A stretch of 64,000 nucleotides of DNA from Anthonomus grandis grandis (taxonomy: Eukaryota > Arthropoda > Insecta > Coleoptera > Curculionidae). The notes below the pieces were generated by a model that was given only the letters and a program-made list of their open reading frames with translations, did not search any database and was not told the origin of the DNA. Shown piece by piece: positions 53,701 through 64,000 of this stretch (positions are counted from its first letter, which is position 1; the number at the start of each line of letters is the position of its first letter). The DNA lies in contig NC_065563.1 in NCBI RefSeq assembly GCF_022605725.1, forward strand, positions 13,046,518-13,110,517, written 5' to 3'. A program made the position numbers and the translations under genes.

Positions 53701-56700
53701 ACATGCCTTGGAAGTTAAAAAAAAACATTTTTACAAAGAAATTAAAGTTCCCAAGCACAAAATGCTCATATCTCCGAAAATAATGAAGTTAGAGAGTTGA
53801 AAATTTAAACACAACTTCCTCTAATAAAGTCATTGAACACATATTTCAGCATTTTTTCCAAACATTTTTTTCAATAAAGATACATGCCTTGGAAGTTAAA
53901 AAAAAACATTTTTACAAAGAAATTAAAGTTCCCAAGCACAAAATGCTCATATCTCCGAAAATAATGAAGTTAGAGAGTTGAAAATTTAAACACAACTTCC
54001 TCTAATAAAATCATTGAACACCTATTTCAGCATTTTTTCCAAACATTTTTTTCAATAAAGATACATGCCTTGGAAGTTGAAAAAAACATTTTTACAAAGA
54101 AATTAAAGTTCCCAAGCACAAAATGCTCATATCTCTGAAAATACTGAAGTTAGAGAGTTGAAAATTTAAATACAACTTCCTCTAATAAAATCATTGAACA
54201 CCTATTTCAGCATTTTTTCCAAAAATTTTTTTCAATAAAGATACATGCCTTGGAAGTTGAAAAAAACGTTTTTACAAAGAAATTAAAGTTCCCAAGCACA
54301 AAATGCTCATATCTCCGAAAATACTGAAGTTAGAGAGTTGAAAATTTAAACACAACTTCCTCTAATAAAATCATTGGACACATATTTCAGCATTTTTTCC
54401 AAACATTTTTTTCAATAAAGATACATGCCTTGGAAGTTGAAAAAAACATTTTTACAAAGAAATTAATATTCCCAAGCACAAAATGGTCATAACTCTGAAA
54501 ATAATGAAGTTAGAGAGTTGAAAATTTAAATACAACTTCCTCTAATAAAATCATTGAACACCTATTTCAGCATTTTTTCCAAAAATTTTTTTCAATAAAG
54601 ATACATGCCTTGGAAGTTGAAAAAAACATTTTTACAAAGAAATTAAAGTTCCCAAGCACAAAATGCTCATATCTCTGAAAATACTGAAGTTAGAGAGTTG
54701 AAAATTTAAATACAACTTCCTCTAATAAAATCATTGAACACCTATTTCAGCATTTTTTCCAAAAATTTTTTTCAATAAAGATACATGCCTTGGAAGTTGA
54801 AAAAAACGTTTTTACAAAGAAATTAAAGTTCCCAAGCACAAAATGCTCATATCTCCGAAAATACTGAAGTTAGAGAGTTGAAAATTTAAACACAACTTCC
54901 TCTAATAAAATCATTGGACACATATTTCAGCATTTTTTCCAAACATTTTTTTCAATAAAGATACATGCCTTGGAAGTTGAAAAAAACATTTTTACAAAGA
55001 AATTAAAGTTCCCAAGCACAAAATGCTCATATCTCTGAAAATAATGAGGTTAGAGAGTTGAAAATTTAAACACAACTTCCTCTAATAAAATCATTGGACA
55101 CATATTTCAGCATTTTTTCCAAACATTTTTTTCAATAAAGATACATGCCTTGGAAGTTAAAAAAAACATTTTTACAAAGAAATTAAAGTTCCCAAGCACA
55201 AAATGCTCATATCTCTGAAAATACTGAAGTTAGAGAGTTGAAAATTTAAACACAACTTCCTCTAATAAAGTCATTGAACACATATTTCAGCATTTTTTCC
55301 AAAAATTTTTTTTAATAAAGATACATGCCTTGGAAGTTGAAAAAAACATTTTTACAAAGAAATTAAAGTTCCCAAGCACAAAATGCTCATATCTCCGAAA
55401 ATAATGAAGTTAGAGAGTTGAAAATTTAAACACAACTTCCTCTAATAAAATCATTGAACACATATTTCAGCATTTTTTCCAAAAATTTTTTTTAATAAAG
55501 ATACATGCCTTGGAAGTTGAAAAAAACGTTTTTACAAAGAAATTAAAGTTCCCAAGCACAAAATGCTCATATCTCCGAAAATAATGAAGTTAGAGAGTTG
55601 AAAATTTAAACACAACTTCCTCTAATAAAATCATTGAACACCTATTTCAGCATTTTTTCCAAACATTTTTTTCAATAAAGATACATGCCTTGGAAGTTGA
55701 AAAAAACATTTTTACAAAGAAATTAATATTCCCAAGCACAAAATGGTCATAACTCTGAAAATAATGAAGTTAGAGAGTTGAAAATTTAAACACAACTTCC
55801 TCTCATAAAATCATTGAACACCTATTTCAGCATTTTTTCCAAACATTTTTTTCAATAAAGATATATGCCTTGGAAGTTGAAAAAAACATTTTTACAAAGA
55901 AATTAAAGTTCCCAAGCACAAAATGCTCATATCTCTGAAAATACTAAAGTTAGAGAGTTGAAAATTTAAACACAACTTCCTCTAATAAAATTATTGGACA
56001 CATATTTCAGCATTTTTTCAAAAAAATTTTTTAATAAAGATACATGCCTTGGAAGTTGAAAAAAACATTTTTACAAAGAAATTAAAGTTCCCAAGCACAA
56101 AATGCTCATATCTCTGAAAATAATGAAGTTAGAGAGTTGAAAATTTAAACACAACTTCCTCTAATAAAATCATTGGACACCTATTTCAGCATTTTTTTCA
56201 AAAAAATTTTTTAATAAAGATACATGCCTTGGAAGTTGAAAAAAACATTTTTACAAAGAAATTAAAGTTCCCAAGCACAAAATGCTCATATCTCTGAAAA
56301 TAATGAAGTTAGAGAGTTGAAAATTTAAACACAACTTCCTCTAATAAAGTCATTGAACACCTATTTCAGCATTTTTTCCAAACATTTTTTTAATAAAGAT
56401 ACATGCCTTGGAAGTTGAAAAAAACACTTTTACAAAGAAATTAAAGTTCCCAAGCACAAAATGCTCATATCTCTGAAAATAATGAAGTTAGAGAGTTGAA
56501 AATTTAAACACAACTTCCTCTTATAAAATCATTGAACACCTATTTCAGCATTTTTTCCAAACATTTTTTTTAATAAAGATACATGCCTTGGAAGTTGAAA
56601 AAAACATTTTTACAAAGAAATTAAAGTTCCCAAGCACAAAATGGTCATATCTCTGAAAATAATGGAGTTAGAGAGTTGAAAATTTAAACACAACTTCCTC

Positions 56701-59125
56701 TAATAAAGTCATTGAACACCTATTTCAGCATTTTTTTCAAAAAAATTTTTTAATAAAGATACATGCCTTGGAAGTTGAAAAAAACATTTTTACAAAGAAA
56801 TTAAAGTTCCCAAGCACAAAATGCTCATATCTCTGAAAATAATGAAGTTAGAGAGTTGAAAATTTAAACACAACTTCCTCTAATAAAGTCATTGAACACC
56901 TATTTCAGCATTTTTTCCAAACATTTTTTAATAAAGATACATGCCTTGGAAGTTGAAAAAAACATTTTTACAAAGAAATTAAAGTTTCCAAGCACAAAAT
57001 GCTCATAACTCTGAAAATACTGAAGTAATAGAGTTGAAAATTTAAACACGACTTCCTCTAATAAAATCATTGGACACATATTTCAGCATTTTTTCCAAAC
57101 ATTTTTTTCAATAAAGATACATGCCTTGGAAGTTAAAAAAAAACATTTTTACAAAGAAATTAAAGTTCCCAAGCACAAAATGCTCATATCTCTGAAAATA
57201 CTGAAGTTAGAGAGTTGAAAATTTAAACACAACTTCCTCTAATAAAATCATTGAACACCTATTTCAGCATTTTTTCCAAAAATTTTTTTTAATAAAGAAC
57301 TCTCACGAGATGTGTTGAAAAAAACGTTTTTACAAAGAAATTAAAGTTCCCAAGCACAAAATGCTCATATCTCCGAAAATAATGAAGTTAGAGAGTTGAA
57401 AATTTAAACACAACTTCCTCTAATAAAATCATTGAACACCTATTTCAGCATTTTTTCCAAACATTTTTTTAAATAAAGATACATGCCTTGGAAGTTAGAA
57501 AAAAACATTTTTACAAAAAAATTAAAGTTCCTAAGCACAAAATGCTCCTATCTCCGAAAATAATGAAGTTAGAGAGTTGAAAATTTAAACACAACATCCT
57601 CTAATAAAATCATTGAACACCTATTTCAGCATTTTTTCCAAACATTTTTTTCAATAAAGATACATGCCTTGGAAGTTGAAAAAAACATTTTTACAAAGAA
57701 ATTAAAGTTTCCAAGCACAAAATGCTCATAACTCTGAAAATACTGAAGTAATAGAGTTGAAAATTTAAACACGACTTCCTCTAATAAAATCATTGGACAC
57801 CTATTTCAGCATTTTTTCCAAACATTTCTTTGAATAAAGATACATGCCTTGGAAGTTGAAAAAAACATTTTTACAAAGAAATTAAAGTTTCCAAGCACAA
57901 AATGCTCATAACTCTGAAAATACTGAAGTAATAGAGTTGAAAATTTAAACACGACTTCCTCTAATAAAATCATTGGACACATATTTCAGCATTTTTTCCA
58001 AACATTTTTTTCAATAAAGATACATGCCTTGGAAGTTAAAAAAAAACATTTTTACAAAGAAATTAAAGTTCCCAAGCACAAAATGCTCATATCTCTGAAA
58101 ATACTGAAGTTAGAGAGTTGAAAATTTAAACACAACTTCCTCTAATAAAATCATTGAACACCTATTTCAGCATTTTTTCCAAAAATTTTTTTAAATTAAG
58201 ATACATGCCTTGGAAGTTGAAAAAAACATTTTTACAAAGAAATTAAAGTTCTCAAGCACAAAATGCTCATAACTCTGAAAATAATAAAGTTAGAGAGTTG
58301 AAAATTTAAACACGACTTCCTCTAATAAAATCATTGAACACCTATTTCAGCATTTTTTCCAAAAATTTTTTTTAATAAAGATACATGCCTTGGAAGTTGA
58401 AAAAAACATTTTTACAAAGAAATTAAAGTTCCCAAGCACAAAATGCTCATATCTCTGAAAATACTGAAGTTAGAGAGTTGAAAATTTAAATACAACTTCC
58501 TCTAATAAAATCATTGAACACCTATTTCAGCATTTTTTCCAAAAATTTTTTTCAATAAAGATACATGCCTTGGAAGTTGAAAAAAACGTTTTTACAAAGA
58601 AATTAAAGTTCCCAAGCACAAAATGCTCATATCTCCGAAAATAATGAAGTTAGAGAGTTGAAAATTTAAACACAACTTCCTCTAATAAAATCATTGAACA
58701 CCTATTTCAGCATTTTTTCCAAACATTTTTATTAATAAAGATACATGCCTTGGAAGTTGAAAAAAACACTTTTACAAAGAAATTAAAGTTCCCAAGCACA
58801 AAATGATCATATCTCTGAAAATAATGAAGTTAGAGAGTTGAAAATTTAAACACGACTTCCTCTAATAAAATCATTGAACACGTATTTCAGCATTTTTTCC
58901 AAACATTTTTTTTAATAAAGATACATGCTTTGGAAGTTGAAAAAAACATTTTTACAAAGAAATTAAAGTTCCCAAGCACAAAATGCTCATATCTCTGAAA
59001 ATAATGAAGTTAGAGAGTTGAAAATTTAAACACAACTTCCTCTAATAAAATCATTGAACACCCATTTTAGCGTTTTTTCCAAAAAAAATTTTTAATAAAG
59101 ATACATGCCTTGGAAGTTAAAAAAA
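47785..59125. repeat. 180-bp satellite array, about 63 copies
   Basis: Every copy contains ATGCCTTGGAAGTTGAAAAA, ACAAAGAAATTAAAGTTCCC, GTTAGAGAGTTGAAAATTTA and CATTTTTTCCAAA. From 48661 to 50641 the period is exactly 180 bp, with 1-2-bp drift elsewhere from homopolymer length. Diagnostic variants (CTCCG/CTCTG, AACG/AACA, GGACACATA/GAACACCTA, ATTAATATTCCC) recur as multi-monomer blocks about 2.34 kb apart. One copy (57300) is interrupted by a foreign 16-mer. No open frame of note is present. Confidence 0.98.
57300..57315. other. Probable residual PacBio barcode, site 1
   Basis: CTCTCACGAGATGTGT takes the place of native satellite sequence (normally ATACATGCCTTGGAAGT after AATAAAG), with the repeat register kept on both sides. 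Confidence 0.8.
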
Positions 59126-59176
59126 CAATTTGTTTCCACTCAGACAACAATATGTTTCTGTTCCCTGTTGTTCCCA

Positions 59177-59192
59177 CTCTCACGAGATGTGT
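59177..59192. other. Probable residual PacBio barcode, site 2
   Basis: Exact CTCTCACGAGATGTGT, preceded by CCA and followed by TACCGC. Confidence 0.8.
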
Positions 59193-60045
59193 TACCGCTA
59201 AAACTGGAAACCACCAACAATCGCAAACACGCAACATTTGTTGCCGAAACATGAAGAAACACTTTGGGACACATCTTTAAGCAACAGAAACACAATAGTT
59301 CCTTCATGTTTCTCCGGGGGAAACGTAGCTTTACACACAACATTTGTAACTATTTTACATCCTACTTTCAGTATTTTCGGCTTTAGCTATAGATCGTTTT
59401 TAAACACGAAAGGGTCTGGAAATTCGAGAAAAAAAAAAACGGGGTTCTTTCCCTAATTATGTTTAACGAGTTATATACCCGGAGCCCAGGTAAATAATAA
59501 GCACTTATGGGTCCGGTAAATTATAGGGCGCACACGCCCGCAAGAATCGACCGATGCTCTTCTTTTTCTTCGTTCTATTCATCCTGTCCGTGTGTGTGTG
59601 TTTTTTTTTTATTCTTTGCTCCCACCGCGCAATTATGGGTTTGATGGGCCTTTTGTCCCATGAGAACAATCCGCCAGTTGGCATGGGGGGGAACTGGATA
59701 TAATTTTTTTTTCTCGATTTATTTCATTTAGTTTTTTTGATAAAAATACATTATAACTGGCTCTCTATGACCCCCGCCATTATTAATACAATTTATATAT
59801 AATCTTGTTCAATTTTTATTATAGTATTACTTGTTTCCTAGTAAATGTCACACAATATCAATGGCACCGCTTACCAAGATCCCGCTTATTGCAAACCGGT
59901 TTAACTAAAAGTAGTTGAACCATATACATTTGAAATCAGAATATTCGTCGCTTTTTTTTAACTATGAATTCATATATAGGGTGTTCCATGAGAAGACACT
60001 AACCATCTGTCAAAATTTGACATTTCTAAATGAGGAAAAACTATA

Positions 60046-60061
60046 CTCTCACGAGATGTGT
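60046..60061. other. Probable residual PacBio barcode, site 3
   Basis: Exact CTCTCACGAGATGTGT, preceded by TATA and followed by AAAACTCC. Confidence 0.8.
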
Positions 60062-60874
60062 AAAACTCCAAAAGAACTTTTCTTTGTACTTTTCACCTAA
60101 CCCCTGTAGAACTAGGGTCATGGATATTATGCTTCAGAGAACCTTTCTAATCAATCATGCTATAATACATAATATGACTCTAGCATTGGACATAGACACT
60201 TATGCACAATATTTCAAACCTTTTGGATTTTTTTTTTTATCATTAGGACCCACTGTGTTGCAATTTTTGTCTAGCAAAATGCCTTGTGTGGCCACTGGGT
60301 CGCATTTACACGGTAATTTTTTAAAACGTCAAACTTTGTCGAATTATCACGGCTAAAAGAACCCGATTTGTTGAAAGATATGCACATATTCGGATTGTCC
60401 AGAGTCTTTTGAATATTTCCATACCAATTCTCTGTAGAAAGTTTTGAGCCATTTTAGGCATTTTATCAATGAAATTAGGAAGCAAGTCCGAGCCGCCGAA
60501 ACTTCCACTTTGACGCCATGTTGTCAGAACAGCCGCCATTAAAATTGTTGGGCATAGACGTCAAAATCGACCATTTTCAGACGACGGTTTAGAGTATAAA
60601 AAAGGGTATTTACCATATGATTTGTACATGGAAAAATAGTATAAGGCCTTAGGAACAGTTTAGCATCAATTCTGGCCCGATTCCAATCGGTTTTAGTAGT
60701 TAAATTTCGATTATAAAAAGGGCCGTTTTTCGGCCGTTTTCGTTGCCATGGAGACGCGGCCATGGCTGCTGGCTTTGAGAATAGCCGGTGCGCAAGGTGA
60801 TGTTGTAAAAAGGGCGGCCATTAAGATTGGACATAAACGTCAAAATCGACCATTTTCAGACGATGATTTCGGGA

Positions 60875-60890
60875 CTCTCACGAGATGTGT
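60875..60890. other. Probable residual PacBio barcode, site 4
   Basis: CTCTCACGAGATGTGT stands between GATTTCGGGA and AATGATTTGTACATGG. The other copies of this repeat have CATAAAAAAAGGTTTTTGCTTT-like sequence at this place, so native bases were replaced rather than interrupted. Confidence 0.85.
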
Positions 60891-61177
60891 AATGATTTGT
60901 ACATGGAAAAATAGTATAAAGCCTTAGGAACAGTTTAACATCAATTCTGGCCCGATTCCAATCGGTTTTAGTAGTTAAATTCCGATTATAAAAAGGGCCG
61001 TTTTCGTTGCCATGGAGACGCGGCCATAGGTTGCAGGGTGATTTTTCGTGCTTGGTACTTTTTTGGAAAAAAATTACTTTTAGGGTACTTGTTAAAATAG
61101 CGATAACATGAAATTTTAGTATGTTATAGTAAAATCAATGGCGCATTCGCTCGATTGGTTTTCGCTCGTCTATGACA

Positions 61178-61270
61178 TACAGGGTGCGCACGATTAATTT
61201 TCAAAGTTCAAAAAAGTAGAAAAAAAAGTGTGCACAAGGGCATTTTCAAATGAACAATGCTCGGCCTGTA
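61178..61270. mobile_element. Internally deleted copy of a TACAGGGTG-ended MITE
   Basis: TACAGGGTGCGCACGATTAA at the left and TGCTCGGCCTGTA at the right. It is the left-arm counterpart of the 229-bp element at 62667. Confidence 0.6.
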
Positions 61271-61317
61271 TAAATGATAGCGTTACACTTGATACGTAGT
61301 TTTATTCGGAATGGATG

Positions 61318-62625
61318 CAGGTTTAATTAATCCTAATGGAATTTTTCTAAATTTTGAACCACCAAAATGTTACACTAAAAAAAAATTGATTTTTTATCGT
61401 GACAATAATTCAATTTCTCCGAAAATACACACGGGGTTCAGACGACTGTCGTCGTCTCTGAATCGATGTTGTCGCCAGAAGCAATTAACAAAAAAAAAAT
61501 AAAATTGTCGTCTCTAGTAGGGCATTTGAAACAGACAGAGTTCCCGGAATAGTGGGACCACTTTGGAGCCGTACTCGACTACTCGAACGTACGGGGGTCG
61601 CTCTTAAAGAATTCGCCCTGTTTCCTTTACTACTTTCAGACTAAGGGTACAGTAATAGTTTAATTAGTAGATACAAATGCACAGATGGAGAAAATAAAGG
61701 AATTAGCACCAGAATTTTAAACATTTGATTGCACGCTTCCCTTAAATTTTTAAACTTAGGTCCTCTAAATTTGAGGCGTAGTTTGATAAAACTGGTTCTT
61801 AATAAAACCCCATGTGGAAAAATCCATGAATGTTATATCAAGCGATCTTGCGGGCCCGTCATTACCAATCCAGCAAACATTAACATGAATCAAAAGTGGC
61901 GCGAAAGCTTGATATATTATTTTTGTTTGGTAACCATGACAACGCAAACTCGTTCAACTACTGTCACAGCCAACTAAGTTGAACACAAATTACCACTAGT
62001 TATTAGAGCGAAGCTCTAATGGAGGGGCTTTGCCGCAGGGGAGTTTTCGCACAAAATTCGGACCCGCCGAACAAAAGTGCTTATAACTTTGGTTGTATTT
62101 AGGTTAGAGAAAAGATGTTTAACTTTTTATAATCGAGAAATATAAGGCTACAACGTGATTATTTACAAATTTTCATTTGTTTAGGAGTAGGATGCTTTTA
62201 AAGTCAAAAAAAAAATTTTGTCCAATTTTTCCAGTCTTGATTCGATACAGGTCGCACGGTTCTTTGAATATTATGAAACTCTACAGATCGATTAGAGTTT
62301 ACGTGAGACAGTGCGATATAGTTTTTGGTTATTGTCAGCATACGGGAAGTATTTTTTTTTAACGTCCATAGTTTTAGACATGTGTGATCTTCTAGCTCCT
62401 CTGACGGTTTAACGGTATCTTTCCGGAAATAGTGACTCACAGAAGATATGTTCGCCTTATTGGGAGCTACAAATTTTATTAAGAAATTTTTTTCAAAAAA
62501 TAGTTTTTTTTGGGAGAAAAAAAAAATCATTAAAAAAATTGATTTTTTTTTAGTTTTTTCGGGATAAAATTTTTATGGTGCAAAATTTAGAAAAATTTTA
62601 TTTAGATTAATTACACCTCTATTCT
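61318..62625. other. Spacer of the large inverted repeat, nothing recognised
   Basis: Short open frames (61311-61502, 61729-61977, 62177-62362) show no family motif. A perfect 8-bp hairpin, ATTAGAGC-GAA-GCTCTAAT, lies at 62002-62020. Confidence 0.45.
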
Positions 62626-62666
62626 TTCCAAATAAAACGGCGTATTAAGTTTAACGCTATCATTTA

Positions 62667-62895
62667 TACAGGGTGAGCAGTGCTCAGTCAAAAATACCCT
62701 TTTTTACACTTTTTTTTTCCAACCCTAATAACTTTTTAGTGGCGCCCCCTAGAGCCAAATGGCTTATGGGCAGTTTGTAGCGTGTGACAAGAAGAATGTT
62801 TTGCAATATTAACCTTAATTTTAAGTAAAAGCGTTTTTGAGTTATGAATTTTTTAACATTTTTTGACTTTGGAAATTAATTGTGAGCACCCTGTA
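62667..62895. mobile_element. 229-bp MITE with TACAGGGTGAGCA ends
   Basis: TACAGGGTGAGCA at the left pairs with TGAGCACCCTGTA at the right. The interior contains CTAATAACTTTTTAGTGGCGCCCCC. It is non-coding, lies within the right arm of the large inverted repeat, and is related to the lone end at 40800. Confidence 0.7.
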
Positions 62896-63902
62896 AGTGA
62901 TAGATAAACCAAAACCAATCGAGCAGATGCGCCATTCATTTTACTATAACATACTAAAATTTCGTTTTTTCGCTATTTTTACAAGTACCCTAAAAGTAAT
63001 TTTTTTTCAAAAAAGTCCCAAGCACGAAAAATCACCCTGCACACTGATGAATTCTCAAAGCCACCCATGGCAACGAAAACGCCGAAAAAAGACCCTTTTT
63101 ATAATCGAAATTTGACTACTAAAACCGATTGGAATCGGTCCAGAATTGATGTTAAACTGTTCCTAAGGCTTTATACTATGTTTTCATGTACAAATCGTAA
63201 GGCAAAAACCTTTTTTTATGCCAGAAATCATCGTCTGAAAATGGTCGATTTTGACGTCTATGCCCAATTTTAATGGCGGCCGTTTTGACAACATCACCTT
63301 GCGCACCGGCTATTCTCAAAGCCAGCCATGGCCGCGTCTCCATGGCAACGAAAACGCCCGCAAAAAGACCCTTTTTATAATCGAAATTTAACTACTAAAA
63401 CCGATTTGAATCGGTTCAGAATTGATGTTAAACTGTTCCTAAGGCTTTATGCTATTTTTCCATGTACAAATCATAAAGCAAAAACCTTTTTTTATGCCCG
63501 AAATCATCGTTTGAAAATGGTCGATTTTGACGTTTATGCCCAATTATAATGGCGGTTGTGACAACATGGCGTCAACGTGGATGAATCGGCCCGGACTTGC
63601 TTCCTAATTTCATTGATAAAATGCTTAAAATAGCTCAGAAGTTCCTGAAATTGGTACGGAATTATTCAAGAGACTCTGGAGAATCCGAATATGTGCATAT
63701 CTTTTACCAAATCGGGTTTTTTTAGCCGTGATAATTCGGCAACGTTTGACGTTTTAGCATTTGCCGTGTATTATTATAATATTCATGCGATGCACAGTGG
63801 TCGATACAAGGCATTTTGCTAGACAAAAATTACAACACAGTGGGTCCTAATGATAAAAAAAAAATCTATTTGGGATTTAATGGGTATTATTATTAAAGTT
63901 TC

Positions 63903-63918
63903 CTCTCACGAGATGTGT
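63903..63918. other. Probable residual PacBio barcode, site 5
   Basis: Exact CTCTCACGAGATGTGT just beyond the right arm of the large inverted repeat. Confidence 0.8.
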
Positions 63919-64000
63919 TTTGGGGTTTATTTAAGAAATAATTATTAATTTTTAACAAATTTTTGAAATATTAATCTCTCATTTACTTTATTCATCATTA

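Larger units (their letters stand above)
59130..60220. other. Unique to moderately repetitive sequence with two foreign 16-mers
   Basis: 59130-59350 looks like a short inverted element (ATGTTTCTG ... CTTCATGTTTCTC). 59440-59720 is less AT-rich unique sequence. 59960 begins TATAGGGTGTTCCATGAGAA, similar to a mariner-type end, but is cut by the 16-mer at 60046. No exon of the upstream gene was recognised. Confidence 0.4.
60225..63880. repeat. Large inverted repeat with arms of about 1.1 and 1.25 kb
   Basis: The left arm (about 60225-61318) reads as the reverse complement of the right arm (about 62625-63880) with perhaps 10-15% divergence plus indels. Examples are GACCCACTGTGTTGCAATTT at 60247 against AAATTACAACACAGTGGGTC at 63826, and ATTTTAGTATGTTATAGTAA at 61113 against its complement near 62943. 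Each arm contains an internal tandem duplication of about 250 bp (60540-60780 with 60810-61030; 63060-63270 with 63290-63550). The spacer of about 1.3 kb has no recognisable protein. It could be a foldback-type transposon. Confidence 0.8.

Noticed and set aside
47785..59125. CRISPR-like array
   Set aside because: Repeats are head-to-tail 180-bp monomers without unique spacers, in a eukaryotic genome. It is satellite DNA.
62002..62020. Perfect hairpin ATTAGAGC-GAA-GCTCTAAT as a terminator or regulatory element
   Set aside because: It is short, of a size expected by chance in 64 kb, and has no relevant context.

Overview
The window is AT-rich, intron-bearing, repeat-dominated nuclear DNA of an arthropod, most likely an insect and possibly a beetle. 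The evidence is canonical GT/GC-AG introns, an invertebrate-type kainate receptor gene, several insect-type transposon families and an insect-style Inr+DPE core promoter. The beetle assignment is a guess from the transposon families and is not proven.

Two host genes are supported. (1) A complete ionotropic glutamate receptor of kainate type lies on the minus strand, from the start codon at 28720 to the stop at 2775. It has 15 coding exons and 896 residues. Every splice junction joins in phase, and intron 4 uses a GC donor. (2) A plus-strand first coding exon (46102-46249) encodes a signal peptide of an unrecognised secreted or membrane protein. It lies 178 nt downstream of an Inr+DPE promoter and its other exons are not seen here. 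The two genes are divergent and about 17 kb apart.

Layout: 1-2.66 kb is a 365-bp satellite ending about 110 bp beyond the receptor stop codon. 2.78-28.72 kb is the receptor gene. Its introns carry three arrays of one 390-400-bp satellite family (4.15-7.46, 10.56-12.74 and 19.34-21.76 kb), a foldback repeat with arms of about 0.7-1 kb (16.27-18.49 kb), remnants of Tc1/mariner-like, DUF4817-type, LINE and Gypsy elements, and foldback elements with G-quadruplex-prone ends. 29-45.3 kb is intergenic. It holds more G4-ended foldback elements, a 189-bp satellite with an A/B alternating pattern (31.0-32.3 kb), a DNA transposon with terminal inverted repeats and a broken KRBA2-like integrase gene (36.43-38.89 kb), a tandem repeat at 41.9-42.85 kb and a 5'-truncated LINE with an open reverse transcriptase frame and poly(A) tail (43.51-45.27 kb). 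45.9-64 kb is the promoter and first exon of the second gene. Its presumed first intron holds a 488-bp tandem repeat, an 11-kb array of about 63 copies of a 180-bp satellite, and a 3.6-kb inverted repeat.

The most actionable observation is technical. An exact 16-base string occurs five times between 57.3 and 63.9 kb, always in the same orientation. In the two places where an intact copy allows comparison, it replaces native sequence. From memory it is the reverse complement of PacBio barcode bc1003, so the right end of the window probably contains untrimmed library barcode at read joins. I saw no convincing evidence of an undescribed coding system. The novelty lies in repeat architecture.
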